64,000 bases of DNA from Eubacteriales bacterium (GTDB lineage: Bacteria; Bacillota; Clostridia; Saccharofermentanales; DTU023), in the NCBI GenBank assembly GCA_030532065.1, contig JAUNLW010000003.1:1-64000 (forward strand), written 5' to 3'. The position numbers and the translations under genes were made by a program. This document shows positions 53,113 to 60,657 of this stretch, piece by piece. Below the pieces are notes generated by a model that saw only the letters and a program-made list of their open reading frames with translations, made no database searches and was not told the origin of the DNA. How positions within the stretch are numbered: position 1 is the first letter of the stretch; each line of letters opens with the position of its first letter.

Positions 53113-55152
53113 GTCGCACCCCTCGTGGGTGCGTGGATTGAAATCATACTATCTAATCTCTCCTTATATACAATTTGTCGCACCCCTCGTGGGTGCGTGG
53201 ATTGAAATACGAAAATTAAACGAAAGTTGAAGGGTACAAGAGTCGCACCCCTCGTGGGTGCGTGGATTGAAATAGCCGTGCATGGAAGGAAAAACCAGCA
53301 GAAGCGTCGCACCCCTCGTGGGTGCGTGGATTGAAATTATATAGTGCCTAAAATTGACTGTAAAGTTACGTCGCACCCCTCGTGGGTGCGTGGATTGAAA
53401 TCAACTGCATCAAAAACCGTTAAAGGTGGCGTCGTCGCACCCCTCGTGGGTGCGTGGATTGAAATATAGAAAGCATTTTCCTCCGACGTAAGCATACGTC
53501 GCACCCCTCGTGGGTGCGTGGATTGAAATTGCTGGGCAGGCGCTTCGCCCTGTCTCCCATTGTCGCACCCCTCGTGGGTGCGTGGATTGAAATAACTGTC
53601 GGAAGCCTATCGGAAGTATTTACCCGTCGCACCCCTCGTGGGTGCGTGGATTGAAATTCCCAACGTTTACGCCCATGTTTTGCTCCTGGGTCGCACCCCT
53701 CGTGGGTGCGTGGATTGAAATTCCAGCTTGAGCTCCCAGCGGTCATAAGCCCCGAGTCGCACCCCTCGTGGGTGCGTGGATTGAAATTCAACAGCGCACT
53801 GTAGCCCTGTAGCAGTTGCGTCGCACCCCTCGTGGGTGCGTGGATTGAAATACAGACTTGACCTTGCCTGCTTCCTCTAGGGCAGCTGTCGCACCCCTCG
53901 TGGGTGCGTGGATTGAAATGCCTAAGCTCGCCATTGACGCCATGCTTAACTGTCGCACCCCTCGTGGGTGCGTGGATTGAAATATGGATGTTGTAAATCA
54001 CGGAAAGATCTTTAGCGTCGCACCCCTCGTGGCTGCGTGGATTGAAATGGACTAGCCAAGGCGTAACATCAGCTAACGCCCTGTCGCACCCCTCGTGGGT
54101 GCGTGGATTGAAATGACGATGGGCCGCAGGCGGGACAGCTTGTAACGTCGCACCCCTCGTGGGTGCGTGGATTGAAATCTTTCCGGGAGCTGCACCTCCC
54201 TTACTTGTTGAGTCGCACCCCTCGTGGGTGCGTGGATTGAAATGTTTAACGATCCAAGTACGCTGAAAGATACCGGTCGCACCCCTCGTGGGTGCGTGGA
54301 TTGAAATTTTATGAGTTCGGGTAATATTTTCTTGCCCAGGTCGCACCCCTCGTGGGTGCGTGGATTGAAATGCGATTTGTTCTAGGTACGGATCTAGCGC
54401 TGTACCGTCGCACCCCTCGTGGGTGCGTGGATTGAAATTCGGTATAGCTCAGGATCATCTGATAGATCCCGGTCGCACCCCTCGTGGGTGCGTGGATTGA
54501 AATAAATCGGCGTTGAGTTGCACTCGAGGGCATATAGCGTCGCACCCCTCGTGGGTGCGTGGATTGAAATAATATACAAAATCCTTAAAAAGCGTTGAAA
54601 ACGTCGCACCCCTCGTGGGTGCGTGGATTGAAATACTGTAAATTTGTGCAAATTAGGCTTCCAACTATGTCGCACCCCTCGTGGGTGCGTGGATTGAAAT
54701 AATCTAGACGTCCAGGCCGCACTCGCTAATGCTGTCGCACCCCTCGTGGGTGCGTGGATTGAAATATTAGAGAGACCTCGCTTTGGGAGTTTGACCGCGT
54801 CGCACCCCTCGTGGGTGCGTGGATTGAAATGCACAAACACACCGTAAAAGATGTATCGTTTTGTCGCACCCCTCGTGGGTGCGTGGATTGAAATATGGCT
54901 TTCGTCCATGCAGCCACACAAGACGAGGTCGCACCCCTAGTGGGTGCGTGGATTGAAATATCTGCCCCTGATAGACCTTCTTAAGGGCACAAGTCGCACC
55001 CCTCGTGGGTGCGTGGATTGAAATTGTAAAAAAGACCGCAGACCACATGGATAAGCGTCGTACCCCTCGTGGGTTCGTGGATTGAAATGAAGATGGTAGC
55101 CTTGTTAATCAAGCACTTTCGTCGCACCCCTCGTGGGTGCGTGGATTGAAAT
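53113..55152 (+). CRISPR. Type I-C CRISPR array, 32 repeats and 31 spacers
   Basis: The 32-base repeat begins GTCGCACCCCTCG and ends GGGTGCGTGGATTGAAAT, a standard I-C repeat with a GCACCC/GGGTGC hairpin. Repeats start at 53113, 53177, 53242, 53306, 53370, 53434, 53498, 53562, 53626, 53690, 53756, 53820, 53888, 53952, 54017, 54083, 54147, 54212, 54276, 54340, 54407, 54472, 54539, 54603, 54669, 54734, 54799, 54863, 54928, 54993, 55057 and 55121. Spacers are 32 to 36 bases and none look alike. Variants are at 54017 (one stem change), 54928 (loop change) and 55057 (two changes); the last repeat at 55121 is intact. Orientation, with cas2 and leader at the left, agrees with the ATTGAAAT end. Confidence 0.98.
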
Positions 55153-55219
55153 TTAGGTGGTCTAGCGAGAGCAAGGCTTGCGATTGCTCCAGTGCGGATT
55201 ACCCAGATTGAGGACTATT

Positions 55220-55228
55220 TGGTACAAT
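55220..55228 (+). promoter_or_regulatory. Extended -10 promoter of the 74-codon membrane gene
   Basis: TGGTACAAT at 55220-55228 (TGN plus TACAAT) sits 19 bases before the ATG at 55247, giving a very short leader. It means the small gene downstream of the array need not depend on array transcription. Confidence 0.45.
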
Positions 55229-55246
55229 TATAAGGGAGGGCAAATT

Positions 55247-55471
55247 ATGAGCGATGGATCAAGAGAAGTATTGGGCTGGCTCCTAGGAGCGGCCATAGTC
55301 GCGGTGATAGCCGGCCTTATCATGGCAGCTGACAGATACAGAGAGGACCAAGATAAAATAGAACTCGCCAAAGGAATTATGAAAGCATTAGGCTACGGTC
55401 TAGCAGCATTTCTCCTACCACTTACAATTATTGCTATAATAGCAATAGGTACTAACAGAAAGACATTCTAA
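55247..55471 (+). CDS. Unrecognised 74-residue two-helix membrane protein downstream of the CRISPR array
   Basis: The ATG has GGGAGGG seven bases upstream. The product has two hydrophobic helices (about residues 9-27 and 47-68), a charged loop DRYREDQDKIELAKG between them, and a short basic tail. I do not recognise a family. The length and hairpin topology are shared by holins, small toxins and pilin-like or stress membrane proteins, but nothing decides among these. It starts 94 bases after the last repeat, has its own promoter-like sequence, and is followed by a terminator, so it is probably a real gene. Confidence 0.6.
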   Translation: MSDGSREVLGWLLGAAIVAVIAGLIMAADRYREDQDKIELAKGIMKALGYGLAAFLLPLTIIAIIAIGTNRKTF

Positions 55472-55489
55472 CGCAAATCATTTAGAAAT

Positions 55490-55515
55490 ACCCGGCTCTG
55501 ACCGGGCTATTTTTA
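55490..55515 (+). terminator. Intrinsic terminator of the 74-codon gene
   Basis: CCCGG-CTCTGA-CCGGG is followed by CTATTTTTA, 20 bases after the stop codon. Confidence 0.75.
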
Positions 55516-55572
55516 TGCACGTCCACTATGGGCGGGTTTTTATTTGCTTCAGGTTACGAGCTTAAGTTAAAC

Positions 55573-55604
55573 ATCGCACCCCTCATGGGTGCGTGGATTG
55601 AAAC
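55573..55604 (+). repeat. Orphan degenerate CRISPR repeat
   Basis: A 32-base sequence beginning ATCGCACCCCTCATGG and ending GATTGAAAC matches the array repeat at 29 of 32 positions (first base, one loop base, last base). It is 420 bases downstream of the last array repeat, in the same orientation. The hairpin stem is intact. It is followed by a second leader-like stretch and not by another repeat. Confidence 0.9.
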
Positions 55605-55631
55605 CACGATTAAGCTAAAATAGGCACTGTA

Positions 55632-55666
55632 GATAGAATGTATTTATCGCAAAGGTGCGAAAGATA
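55632..55666 (+). other. Second leader-like segment
   Basis: GATAGAATGTATTTAT at 55632 matches GATAGAATGAATTTAT of the true leader with one mismatch, and AAAGATA follows 28 bases on, against 27 in the leader. This suggests a duplicated or relict leader. No repeat follows at the expected distance. The rest of the gap 55472-55906 holds no gene I can support. Confidence 0.5.
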
Positions 55667-55906
55667 GTAAGGCAAAACTATGGCTCAAAACGTGATAAAT
55701 AAAAAAATCTCCTAAGAAAGTGCTATCTTGAAAAACAAACCTTAAAGAAGGGCACATAGGCAGAAAGCTTATGGCTATTATATGCACAATAAACAATACA
55801 CAAGAAACAGTCCAAGATTTTGTTACGCGGTTACCTCCGCCTCCTGCCTTGACTAGCCTTAGCATACATGTTACAAGTTAATAAATGAGTGGTGGAGGAA
55901 TGGCCA

Positions 55907-56356
55907 ATGAAAGGTATAAGTATAAATCCTATTTATGCACAAGCAATTGCTTGTGGAGATAAGACCATAGAAGCCAGGACCTGGTCCAGTAATTACAGAG
56001 GAGAGCTGCTAATTTGCTCTACTGCAGATCCCGGATATGCTGATCTAAGACCGGTATCCATTACTGGATATGCTTTGGCTGTAGCTGACATGGTAGACTG
56101 CCGACCTTTCGTAGATGGGGAAGACCAGGCCAAGGCTTTTTTTGATGAACCATTTACCGGTTATGCTTTTGTGCTGGACAATATTAGGCCCATCGTACCG
56201 GTTCCAATCAAAGGTAGCCAACGCATCTGGAATGCACCAGAAGACATCAAGCTTGAATTTCTTGACCTGAAAGATTGGGAATTATATGCCTGGTGGGATG
56301 AGCACGGATACTTGTCTTTAGATGCAGTATTAGATTTTTACGGCATAGAGCATTAA
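55907..56356 (+). CDS. ASCH-domain protein
   Basis: The 149-residue protein has an N-terminal ASCH/PUA-like fold with KGISINPIYAQAI, GDKTIEARTW and YRGELLICST, the typical opening of ASCH proteins that bind RNA or nucleic-acid-derived ligands. The C-terminal third is acidic and aromatic (KDWELYAWWDEHGYL). I use the ATG at 55907, seven bases after GGAGGA, instead of the GTG at 55889. Its role is unknown; being next to the CRISPR locus may be accidental. Confidence 0.75.
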   Translation: MKGISINPIYAQAIACGDKTIEARTWSSNYRGELLICSTADPGYADLRPVSITGYALAVADMVDCRPFVDGEDQAKAFFDEPFTGYAFVLDNIRPIVPVPIKGSQRIWNAPEDIKLEFLDLKDWELYAWWDEHGYLSLDAVLDFYGIEH

Positions 56357-56483
56357 GGGTATAGTCCTGGTGTTTTAATATTGGAGCCGGTCACGCATTT
56401 TTTGTGATCGGCTTTTGCTTTCCGGAAAAATTTGCTAGACGGGAAAGTCGCGTTTAAAATAACTTACTGATTATAAATGACGA

Positions 56484-56511
56484 AGCCCTGAAAACACTAG
56501 GTTCCAGGGCT
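56484..56511 (-). terminator. Hairpin downstream of tRNA-Ser
   Basis: AGCCCTG pairs with CAGGGCT across a 14-base loop directly after the tRNA 3' end on the minus strand. There is only a broken T-rich tail, so this is a weak terminator candidate. Confidence 0.35.
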
Positions 56512-56512
56512 A

Positions 56513-56603
56513 TGGCGGAGAAGGAGGGATTCGAACCCTCGTATCGGTTACCCGATAAACTGATTTCGAGTCAGTCCCGTTACGGCCACTTCGGTACTTC
56601 TCC
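56513..56603 (-). tRNA. tRNA-Ser(CGA)
   Basis: The minus strand gives a 91-base class II tRNA with acceptor GGAGAAG/CTTCTCC, a long variable arm (TATCGGGTAACCGATA), the T-loop GGTTCGAATCC and an encoded CCA. The anticodon loop CTCGAAA within the stem ACTGA/TCAGT gives anticodon CGA, which reads UCG serine codons. Confidence 0.96.
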
Positions 56604-56616
56604 GTAAACTTTGAGT

Positions 56617-56645
56617 ATTATAGCCAATGGCTTGTATGCCTGCAA
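56617..56645 (-). promoter_or_regulatory. Promoter of tRNA-Ser
   Basis: On the minus strand TTGCAG (56645-56640), 17 bp, TATAAT (56622-56617), 13 bases before the tRNA 5' end. A near-consensus stable-RNA promoter. Confidence 0.75.
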
Positions 56646-56744
56646 ACATTCTACCACTAAGGGAAAAAACAAATCTGGGCTTGAGTTTTCCCATTAGTCA
56701 GGCAGGGGCGAGTGTATCTAGCCTGAGTTTAACTATGATAAGAC

Positions 56745-58094
56745 TTAAACTCTAGCAAACAAACTTTGCGCGGGCTGGCCTATATGGATGCTCGACTCAA
56801 AGGCAGCCATTTCCCATTGACTGGTAATTGCTTGGCCTAATGCCAGGTCGCGGTAAATACCGTAACGCTGGAAGAAGTCCTCTCCGCTCATTTGGGAGTC
56901 TCGCAAAAATTTGATAATACTGGACATAAAGTGACGGGTGTTGGGCAAGCTGATTTCTGAGATCAGATGGACAGACTTCCAATCAAAGTGCTTCTGCCCC
57001 AGAACCAGTCCATCCAGATGAGCCATCTCTTCCACCTGCAGGGTGTGTTTGGTGACTTCTGATTCTTCCAATACTTCGCATAATATAGCGAGGCCTTTCT
57101 GCACTGTGGAACGGGGATATGCGTACTGGAGCGTCAGCCAACCTTGTATATAGAGATACTTGCTGGGGCGTATGACGAGTAAGCGTAAAAGTTTATCGAT
57201 CTCCGCGCCAGTCTTTAGACTGGCTAATGTTGGGAAAATTATGGCCAGGTCTTTGTAGTCCATAGAATAGGCTAGTCGTTCTAAATCAGCGCGACTGTGA
57301 CAGTTAGCTAATTGAGCCATAAGCCAGGTTTGGTATTCTGGCTTCTGCTGTAATTGCATTTCGCGAGGATTGGGAAATTGACCCTGAGCATAGCTGACTA
57401 TATCAGCAAAGCTGTCGAACCGTCTGGGTCTGTGGCCAGAGAGGCTCTCTTCACGTAACTTGGGGCTGCGAATGGTCAATTCGGCTTCTTTGATCGGCCT
57501 GGGAGCAATCCCCATGTTTGCATAAAGTTTTGCCTGCCGAATCTGATTTTTCTGCTCATCACGCTCAGTTTTTTCTGCCTCAGAGGAACCTCTTGAATGT
57601 GCTGCAGCGGAGGAGCGATTAGACTCTATCTGTTTCTTAGCTTCATCAGTAGAAGATTTTGCCGCGTCGGCTGTGGAGAGAGGAGGTTCATTGCGAGATG
57701 ATAGTTCAGCCTTAGTCGCAGCAACTTCCACCTCAGCTTTAGATGTGAATTCGCCAACATCTTTCTTGACTTGACCAATACTTTCTGAGCCTACGGTAAA
57801 CGATTCTACCGGAGCTTCTCGTTCAAGTGCTTCAAGTTTAGCAGCTGTCGCTTGGTCTGATTTAGTGCGTTTAAGCTTTCCGTCAGCTAGCGGTGCTGTA
57901 AGATCAGTCAAATGGTCCAGGTCTTCCTGAACCGTATCCGGCATCTCCGGTTCTCCAAAACGTACAGCGAGATTAACTGATCTGACCTTGACCTCTTGAT
58001 CGTCAGGCTTAGTTGTCAGCACTTGGCGTGCCAGGTGCTTCATAGGGGTATCAGGCTTGGGAGAGCCTGGTTTAGATTTGTTTTGCCACATCAT
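56745..58094 (-). CDS. Unrecognised 449-residue protein with disordered N-terminal half
   Basis: I do not recognise this protein. Residues about 1-210 are low-complexity, rich in Ser, Ala, Glu and Lys, and probably disordered or coiled. Residues about 215-449 form a compact helical domain (YAQGQFPNPREMQLQQKP, RPSKYLYIQGWLTLQYAYP, QRYGIYRDLALGQAIT). There are no membrane segments. The ATG at 58094 is four bases after the stop of the membrane coiled-coil gene; an upstream in-frame ATG at 58142 would overlap that gene by 44 bases. The tight coupling suggests a cytoplasmic partner of the membrane protein. Confidence 0.6.
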   Translation of the reverse strand: MMWQNKSKPGSPKPDTPMKHLARQVLTTKPDDQEVKVRSVNLAVRFGEPEMPDTVQEDLDHLTDLTAPLADGKLKRTKSDQATAAKLEALEREAPVESFTVGSESIGQVKKDVGEFTSKAEVEVAATKAELSSRNEPPLSTADAAKSSTDEAKKQIESNRSSAAAHSRGSSEAEKTERDEQKNQIRQAKLYANMGIAPRPIKEAELTIRSPKLREESLSGHRPRRFDSFADIVSYAQGQFPNPREMQLQQKPEYQTWLMAQLANCHSRADLERLAYSMDYKDLAIIFPTLASLKTGAEIDKLLRLLVIRPSKYLYIQGWLTLQYAYPRSTVQKGLAILCEVLEESEVTKHTLQVEEMAHLDGLVLGQKHFDWKSVHLISEISLPNTRHFMSSIIKFLRDSQMSGEDFFQRYGIYRDLALGQAITSQWEMAAFESSIHIGQPAQSLFARV

Positions 58095-58098
58095 GTAT

Positions 58099-59649
58099 TT
58101 ACTTAAAATGTCTAATTGCTTCCGGCAATGCGTCAACCGCATCTCTGAGCGCAGAAGCGGTAAAGATCAATCTTTCAACTACATCCGCCAGCCCTTCATC
58201 AAAGGATTGCAGTGTCCGGTTGACATAGGTATTGGATTCTTGGGTGAAGTTGCTGGCGCTGCTTCTCAGGCTGGCATCGATTTCCTCCAGCTGGGTAATC
58301 AATTTGCTCAGCTGAATGGAGATTTCTTCATGTTGCTCAGCTTGTTCTGCTTTTAACTCTCCTGCCATTTTAAGTGAGTTTGCCGCGTTTTGCAGTCCAC
58401 TGGAATATACGCCCAGGGCTTCCTTGGTGACTTGTGACAAATCGCGGATACGGTCTGAGAGTACATCTTCTTCTCCGGCGAAAGCCTTGGCCATCTTATT
58501 TGTGGTATCGGAAAGCACCTGTACGTCATCAGCAATGGAAGACATCTCATTAGCGAGATCATTCTTTGCCATAGTCATAAGCTTGAGGGACTCAGATATA
58601 TCACGATTAAGAGCTTGATTCTGTCCACGGCTGGCTTCCAGAGTATCAATGGAGGCCTCCACAAAGTCTTTGGTGCGGCCCATGAGCCGGTTGAGGCCGG
58701 TCAATTCCTGATGCAAGGGCTCTAAATAAGAGAGTAGGTCTTGGTTTAGCTGAGCTGAGAATTCTTTCGCTAAGTTTTCCATACCGGTCATTTGGCGCTG
58801 GTCCAAGTTACGAGCCAAGTCAGCCAAGCTGTTACTGGCGACCGCTATAGGTGGCGCAATTTCCTGGCTCATGATTTCGCGTACTGAACGGCAGATACCT
58901 TCAGAGAAGTCTGCATTGGCCATTTTTGCGGCGCTGCTTTGGAACTCCGTAATAGAGTCAGCAAGTTTGCTCTCATGAGCCAGCATCTCGTCTACTAGGA
59001 GCGCAATGCCGTTTTGGGTGTTATAAACAGGTACCAGGTTAGACAGTAATTGACGCAGTTGAGCGTACTTCGCTTCACGTTGTCTTGATCCGACCATCGC
59101 GGCATTGGCGAGCAGAAGTGCTGCAGGGATGCCGATAATCAATGGCAGAAGCGCAACCCCGGTAAAGTAGATACTGCTAACAGTGCTCAAGTAAATATAG
59201 AGCAGGACACTTGAAAGGCCACCCAAAGCACCTACTAATATTGCGGGCGTATAAGTTAGGCTATTTTCCTCATGAGCGTCAGCCAAATTGTCTGGATTAA
59301 TCTGCTGCTCAAGGGGTGGAAACCAGCGGTCCTGATAGCAAGCTTTCGCTCCGACTTGCAATTTTGCCCAGGCCAATCCGAGTTTCTCTTCTTTACGAGC
59401 GGCTATAACTGTAGCTATTCTCTCACCATTAGCCGTGTCTTGGCCTTTTAGAGATGCTAAGTCGTGTTCTAATGCTTCCAGCAAGGCTTCACCATTCATC
59501 TCGTTACGTTTGATGCGCGCCAGGTAAAGCCAGGTTATAATTATCAGGACTAATGGCAGGGCCAGTCCAAAAATAATGACCATAATTTTATCAGGTTGAA
59601 CCTGTAAACATACGTTTCTCTCTAAGAGCAGAGACACTTGTGCAAACAT
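58099..59649 (-). CDS. Three-helix membrane protein with long coiled-coil tail (ExbB/ZorA-like topology)
   Basis: The 516-residue protein has a membrane helix at 22-44, a charged loop of about 90 residues, two closely spaced helices at about 134-156 and 162-185 (with LVGALGGLSS and LLPLIIGIPAALLLA), and then about 325 residues of heptad-like helix to the end. One helix, a cytoplasmic loop, two helices and a long cytoplasmic tail is the layout of ExbB/TolQ/MotA-class motor subunits, most like ZorA of the Zorya defence system, although I cannot confirm homology. The tail also looks chemoreceptor-like. AAAGGAG precedes the ATG. It is cotranscribed with the following unknown gene; no MotB/ZorB-like partner is in the window. 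Confidence 0.6.
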   Translation of the reverse strand: MFAQVSLLLERNVCLQVQPDKIMVIIFGLALPLVLIIITWLYLARIKRNEMNGEALLEALEHDLASLKGQDTANGERIATVIAARKEEKLGLAWAKLQVGAKACYQDRWFPPLEQQINPDNLADAHEENSLTYTPAILVGALGGLSSVLLYIYLSTVSSIYFTGVALLPLIIGIPAALLLANAAMVGSRQREAKYAQLRQLLSNLVPVYNTQNGIALLVDEMLAHESKLADSITEFQSSAAKMANADFSEGICRSVREIMSQEIAPPIAVASNSLADLARNLDQRQMTGMENLAKEFSAQLNQDLLSYLEPLHQELTGLNRLMGRTKDFVEASIDTLEASRGQNQALNRDISESLKLMTMAKNDLANEMSSIADDVQVLSDTTNKMAKAFAGEEDVLSDRIRDLSQVTKEALGVYSSGLQNAANSLKMAGELKAEQAEQHEEISIQLSKLITQLEEIDASLRSSASNFTQESNTYVNRTLQSFDEGLADVVERLIFTASALRDAVDALPEAIRHFK

Positions 59650-59735
59650 TAGTTTCTCCTTTGACAGAACAATTGCGTTCTAACCAAACACAGCAGGCGC
59701 GGATTAACTGGCCTTAAGTGTGGGTCTTTGCGGGC

Positions 59736-59744
59736 ATTATATCA
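59736..59744 (-). promoter_or_regulatory. Extended -10 promoter of the membrane coiled-coil operon
   Basis: On the minus strand TGATATAAT (59744-59736) is a perfect extended -10, about 87 bases before the ATG at 59649. Confidence 0.55.
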
Positions 59745-59836
59745 TATGTGTTACAAATCTATGAGAGTCTCTTTGCAAGATGCCTGAACGGAACAGAGAA
59801 ATTCGACTGGTACCCGGTTTGCGGGTCAAGGGTCAA

Positions 59837-59865
59837 TTGACAGCTGACAGGCCCTTATCTAGAAT
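59837..59865 (+). promoter_or_regulatory. Promoter of the pseudo-glutaminase gene
   Basis: A perfect TTGACA (59837-59842), 17 bp, TAGAAT (59860-59865). The transcript would start about 59872, 18 bases before the first possible start codon. Confidence 0.65.
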
Positions 59866-59889
59866 AACTAATATCCGGTGAGGTAGTCT

Positions 59890-60591
59890 ATGTGCCGTGA
59901 AAACTCAATTAATTGTCGGAGGAGGCAGCTGTTGCTAAAAACGTTGGGTTCTGACGACCAGCCCCTAATGGTCGGTCTAGCCTGTGATCAGCCAAACGGC
60001 GATTTTTGCGTGCGCGTAAAAACGGACTTGCTGAATGCTGGCCGAGAACTTGGTAAACAGCTTGCAATAACAAGTTTGCGCCCAGAAGATCTGTCCTTGG
60101 ATATAGATTACACTGGGGTTTTGGTTATAGGACAAGGTAAGGCCGCATCTAGCTCAGACTATAAGACTTTGGCTGATTGTGCGCGCCAGAAGAACTTACC
60201 TTTTATAAGTTTGGGAACTGGGTTTTATGCGGCTTTAGAAGCTTTCGCGGAAAATGTTTTGCATATAAAGTCTGATCTTTTCCTAGAACCGCAGCTTTTT
60301 CGCACGGCCCAAAACCCTGTTTTTAACGTTGCATACCAAGGCCCCTTTATCGAGCATGGTTGGCAGATTATGCTGGATAGTGAAGCGGAGCATTTGCCAT
60401 TATATTTGGTCTATACAGCTGCTCGTTGCTATCATGCGTTCTACGATCTGCCCTCATCTGAACCGCCGTATTTCAGTCAAAACAGTTCAAAAGAAATTGA
60501 TGATCAAACGGAACTGGCAAAATTCCAAAGCCTATGGCATGATTGCCTGATAGATTTTGTAAAGGCTATGGCCGAGACTGTTACAGACTAG
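59890..60591 (+). CDS. CTP-synthase C-terminal-like glutaminase pseudoenzyme
   Basis: Residues about 73-124 follow the CTP synthase glutaminase domain: DYTGVLVIGQGKA for the oxyanion GGFG region and LPFISLGTGFYAALEAFAE for the nucleophile elbow. In CTP synthase the elbow reads PFLGICLGMQ; here the catalytic Cys position is Gly, so glutamine hydrolysis by the usual route is not expected. The usual FHPE motif is also not seen. It may bind a ligand or regulate nucleotide synthesis. Two starts compete: the ATG at 59890 (after TGAGGT) and a TTG at 59932 that has AGGAGG six bases upstream. It is followed 66 bases later by guaB. Confidence 0.6.
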   Translation: MCRENSINCRRRQLLLKTLGSDDQPLMVGLACDQPNGDFCVRVKTDLLNAGRELGKQLAITSLRPEDLSLDIDYTGVLVIGQGKAASSSDYKTLADCARQKNLPFISLGTGFYAALEAFAENVLHIKSDLFLEPQLFRTAQNPVFNVAYQGPFIEHGWQIMLDSEAEHLPLYLVYTAARCYHAFYDLPSSEPPYFSQNSSKEIDDQTELAKFQSLWHDCLIDFVKAMAETVTD

Positions 60592-60657
60592 CAAGTGTAG
60601 TAAGAGTGACCTTAGCTAGCAGCAATAACACAAAAGGAGAATAGGAAGGTAATACTT

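Noticed and set aside
53088-55048. Several minus-strand open frames with repeated HAPTRGAT-type peptides
   Set aside because: They are translations of the CRISPR repeats and have no ribosome binding sites.
55644-55865. 73-codon minus-strand open frame between the orphan repeat and the ASCH gene
   Set aside because: No ribosome binding site or recognisable pattern, and it overlaps the leader-like segment.
56745-59649. A named Zorya system
   Set aside because: The membrane protein has a ZorA-like topology, but no ZorB, ZorC, ZorD or ZorE homologue is recognised, so only topology is reported.
60592-60657. Purine riboswitch before guaB and T-box before lysS
   Set aside because: The gap before guaB is only 66 bases without the conserved core, and lysS is two bases from greA, leaving no room for a T-box.
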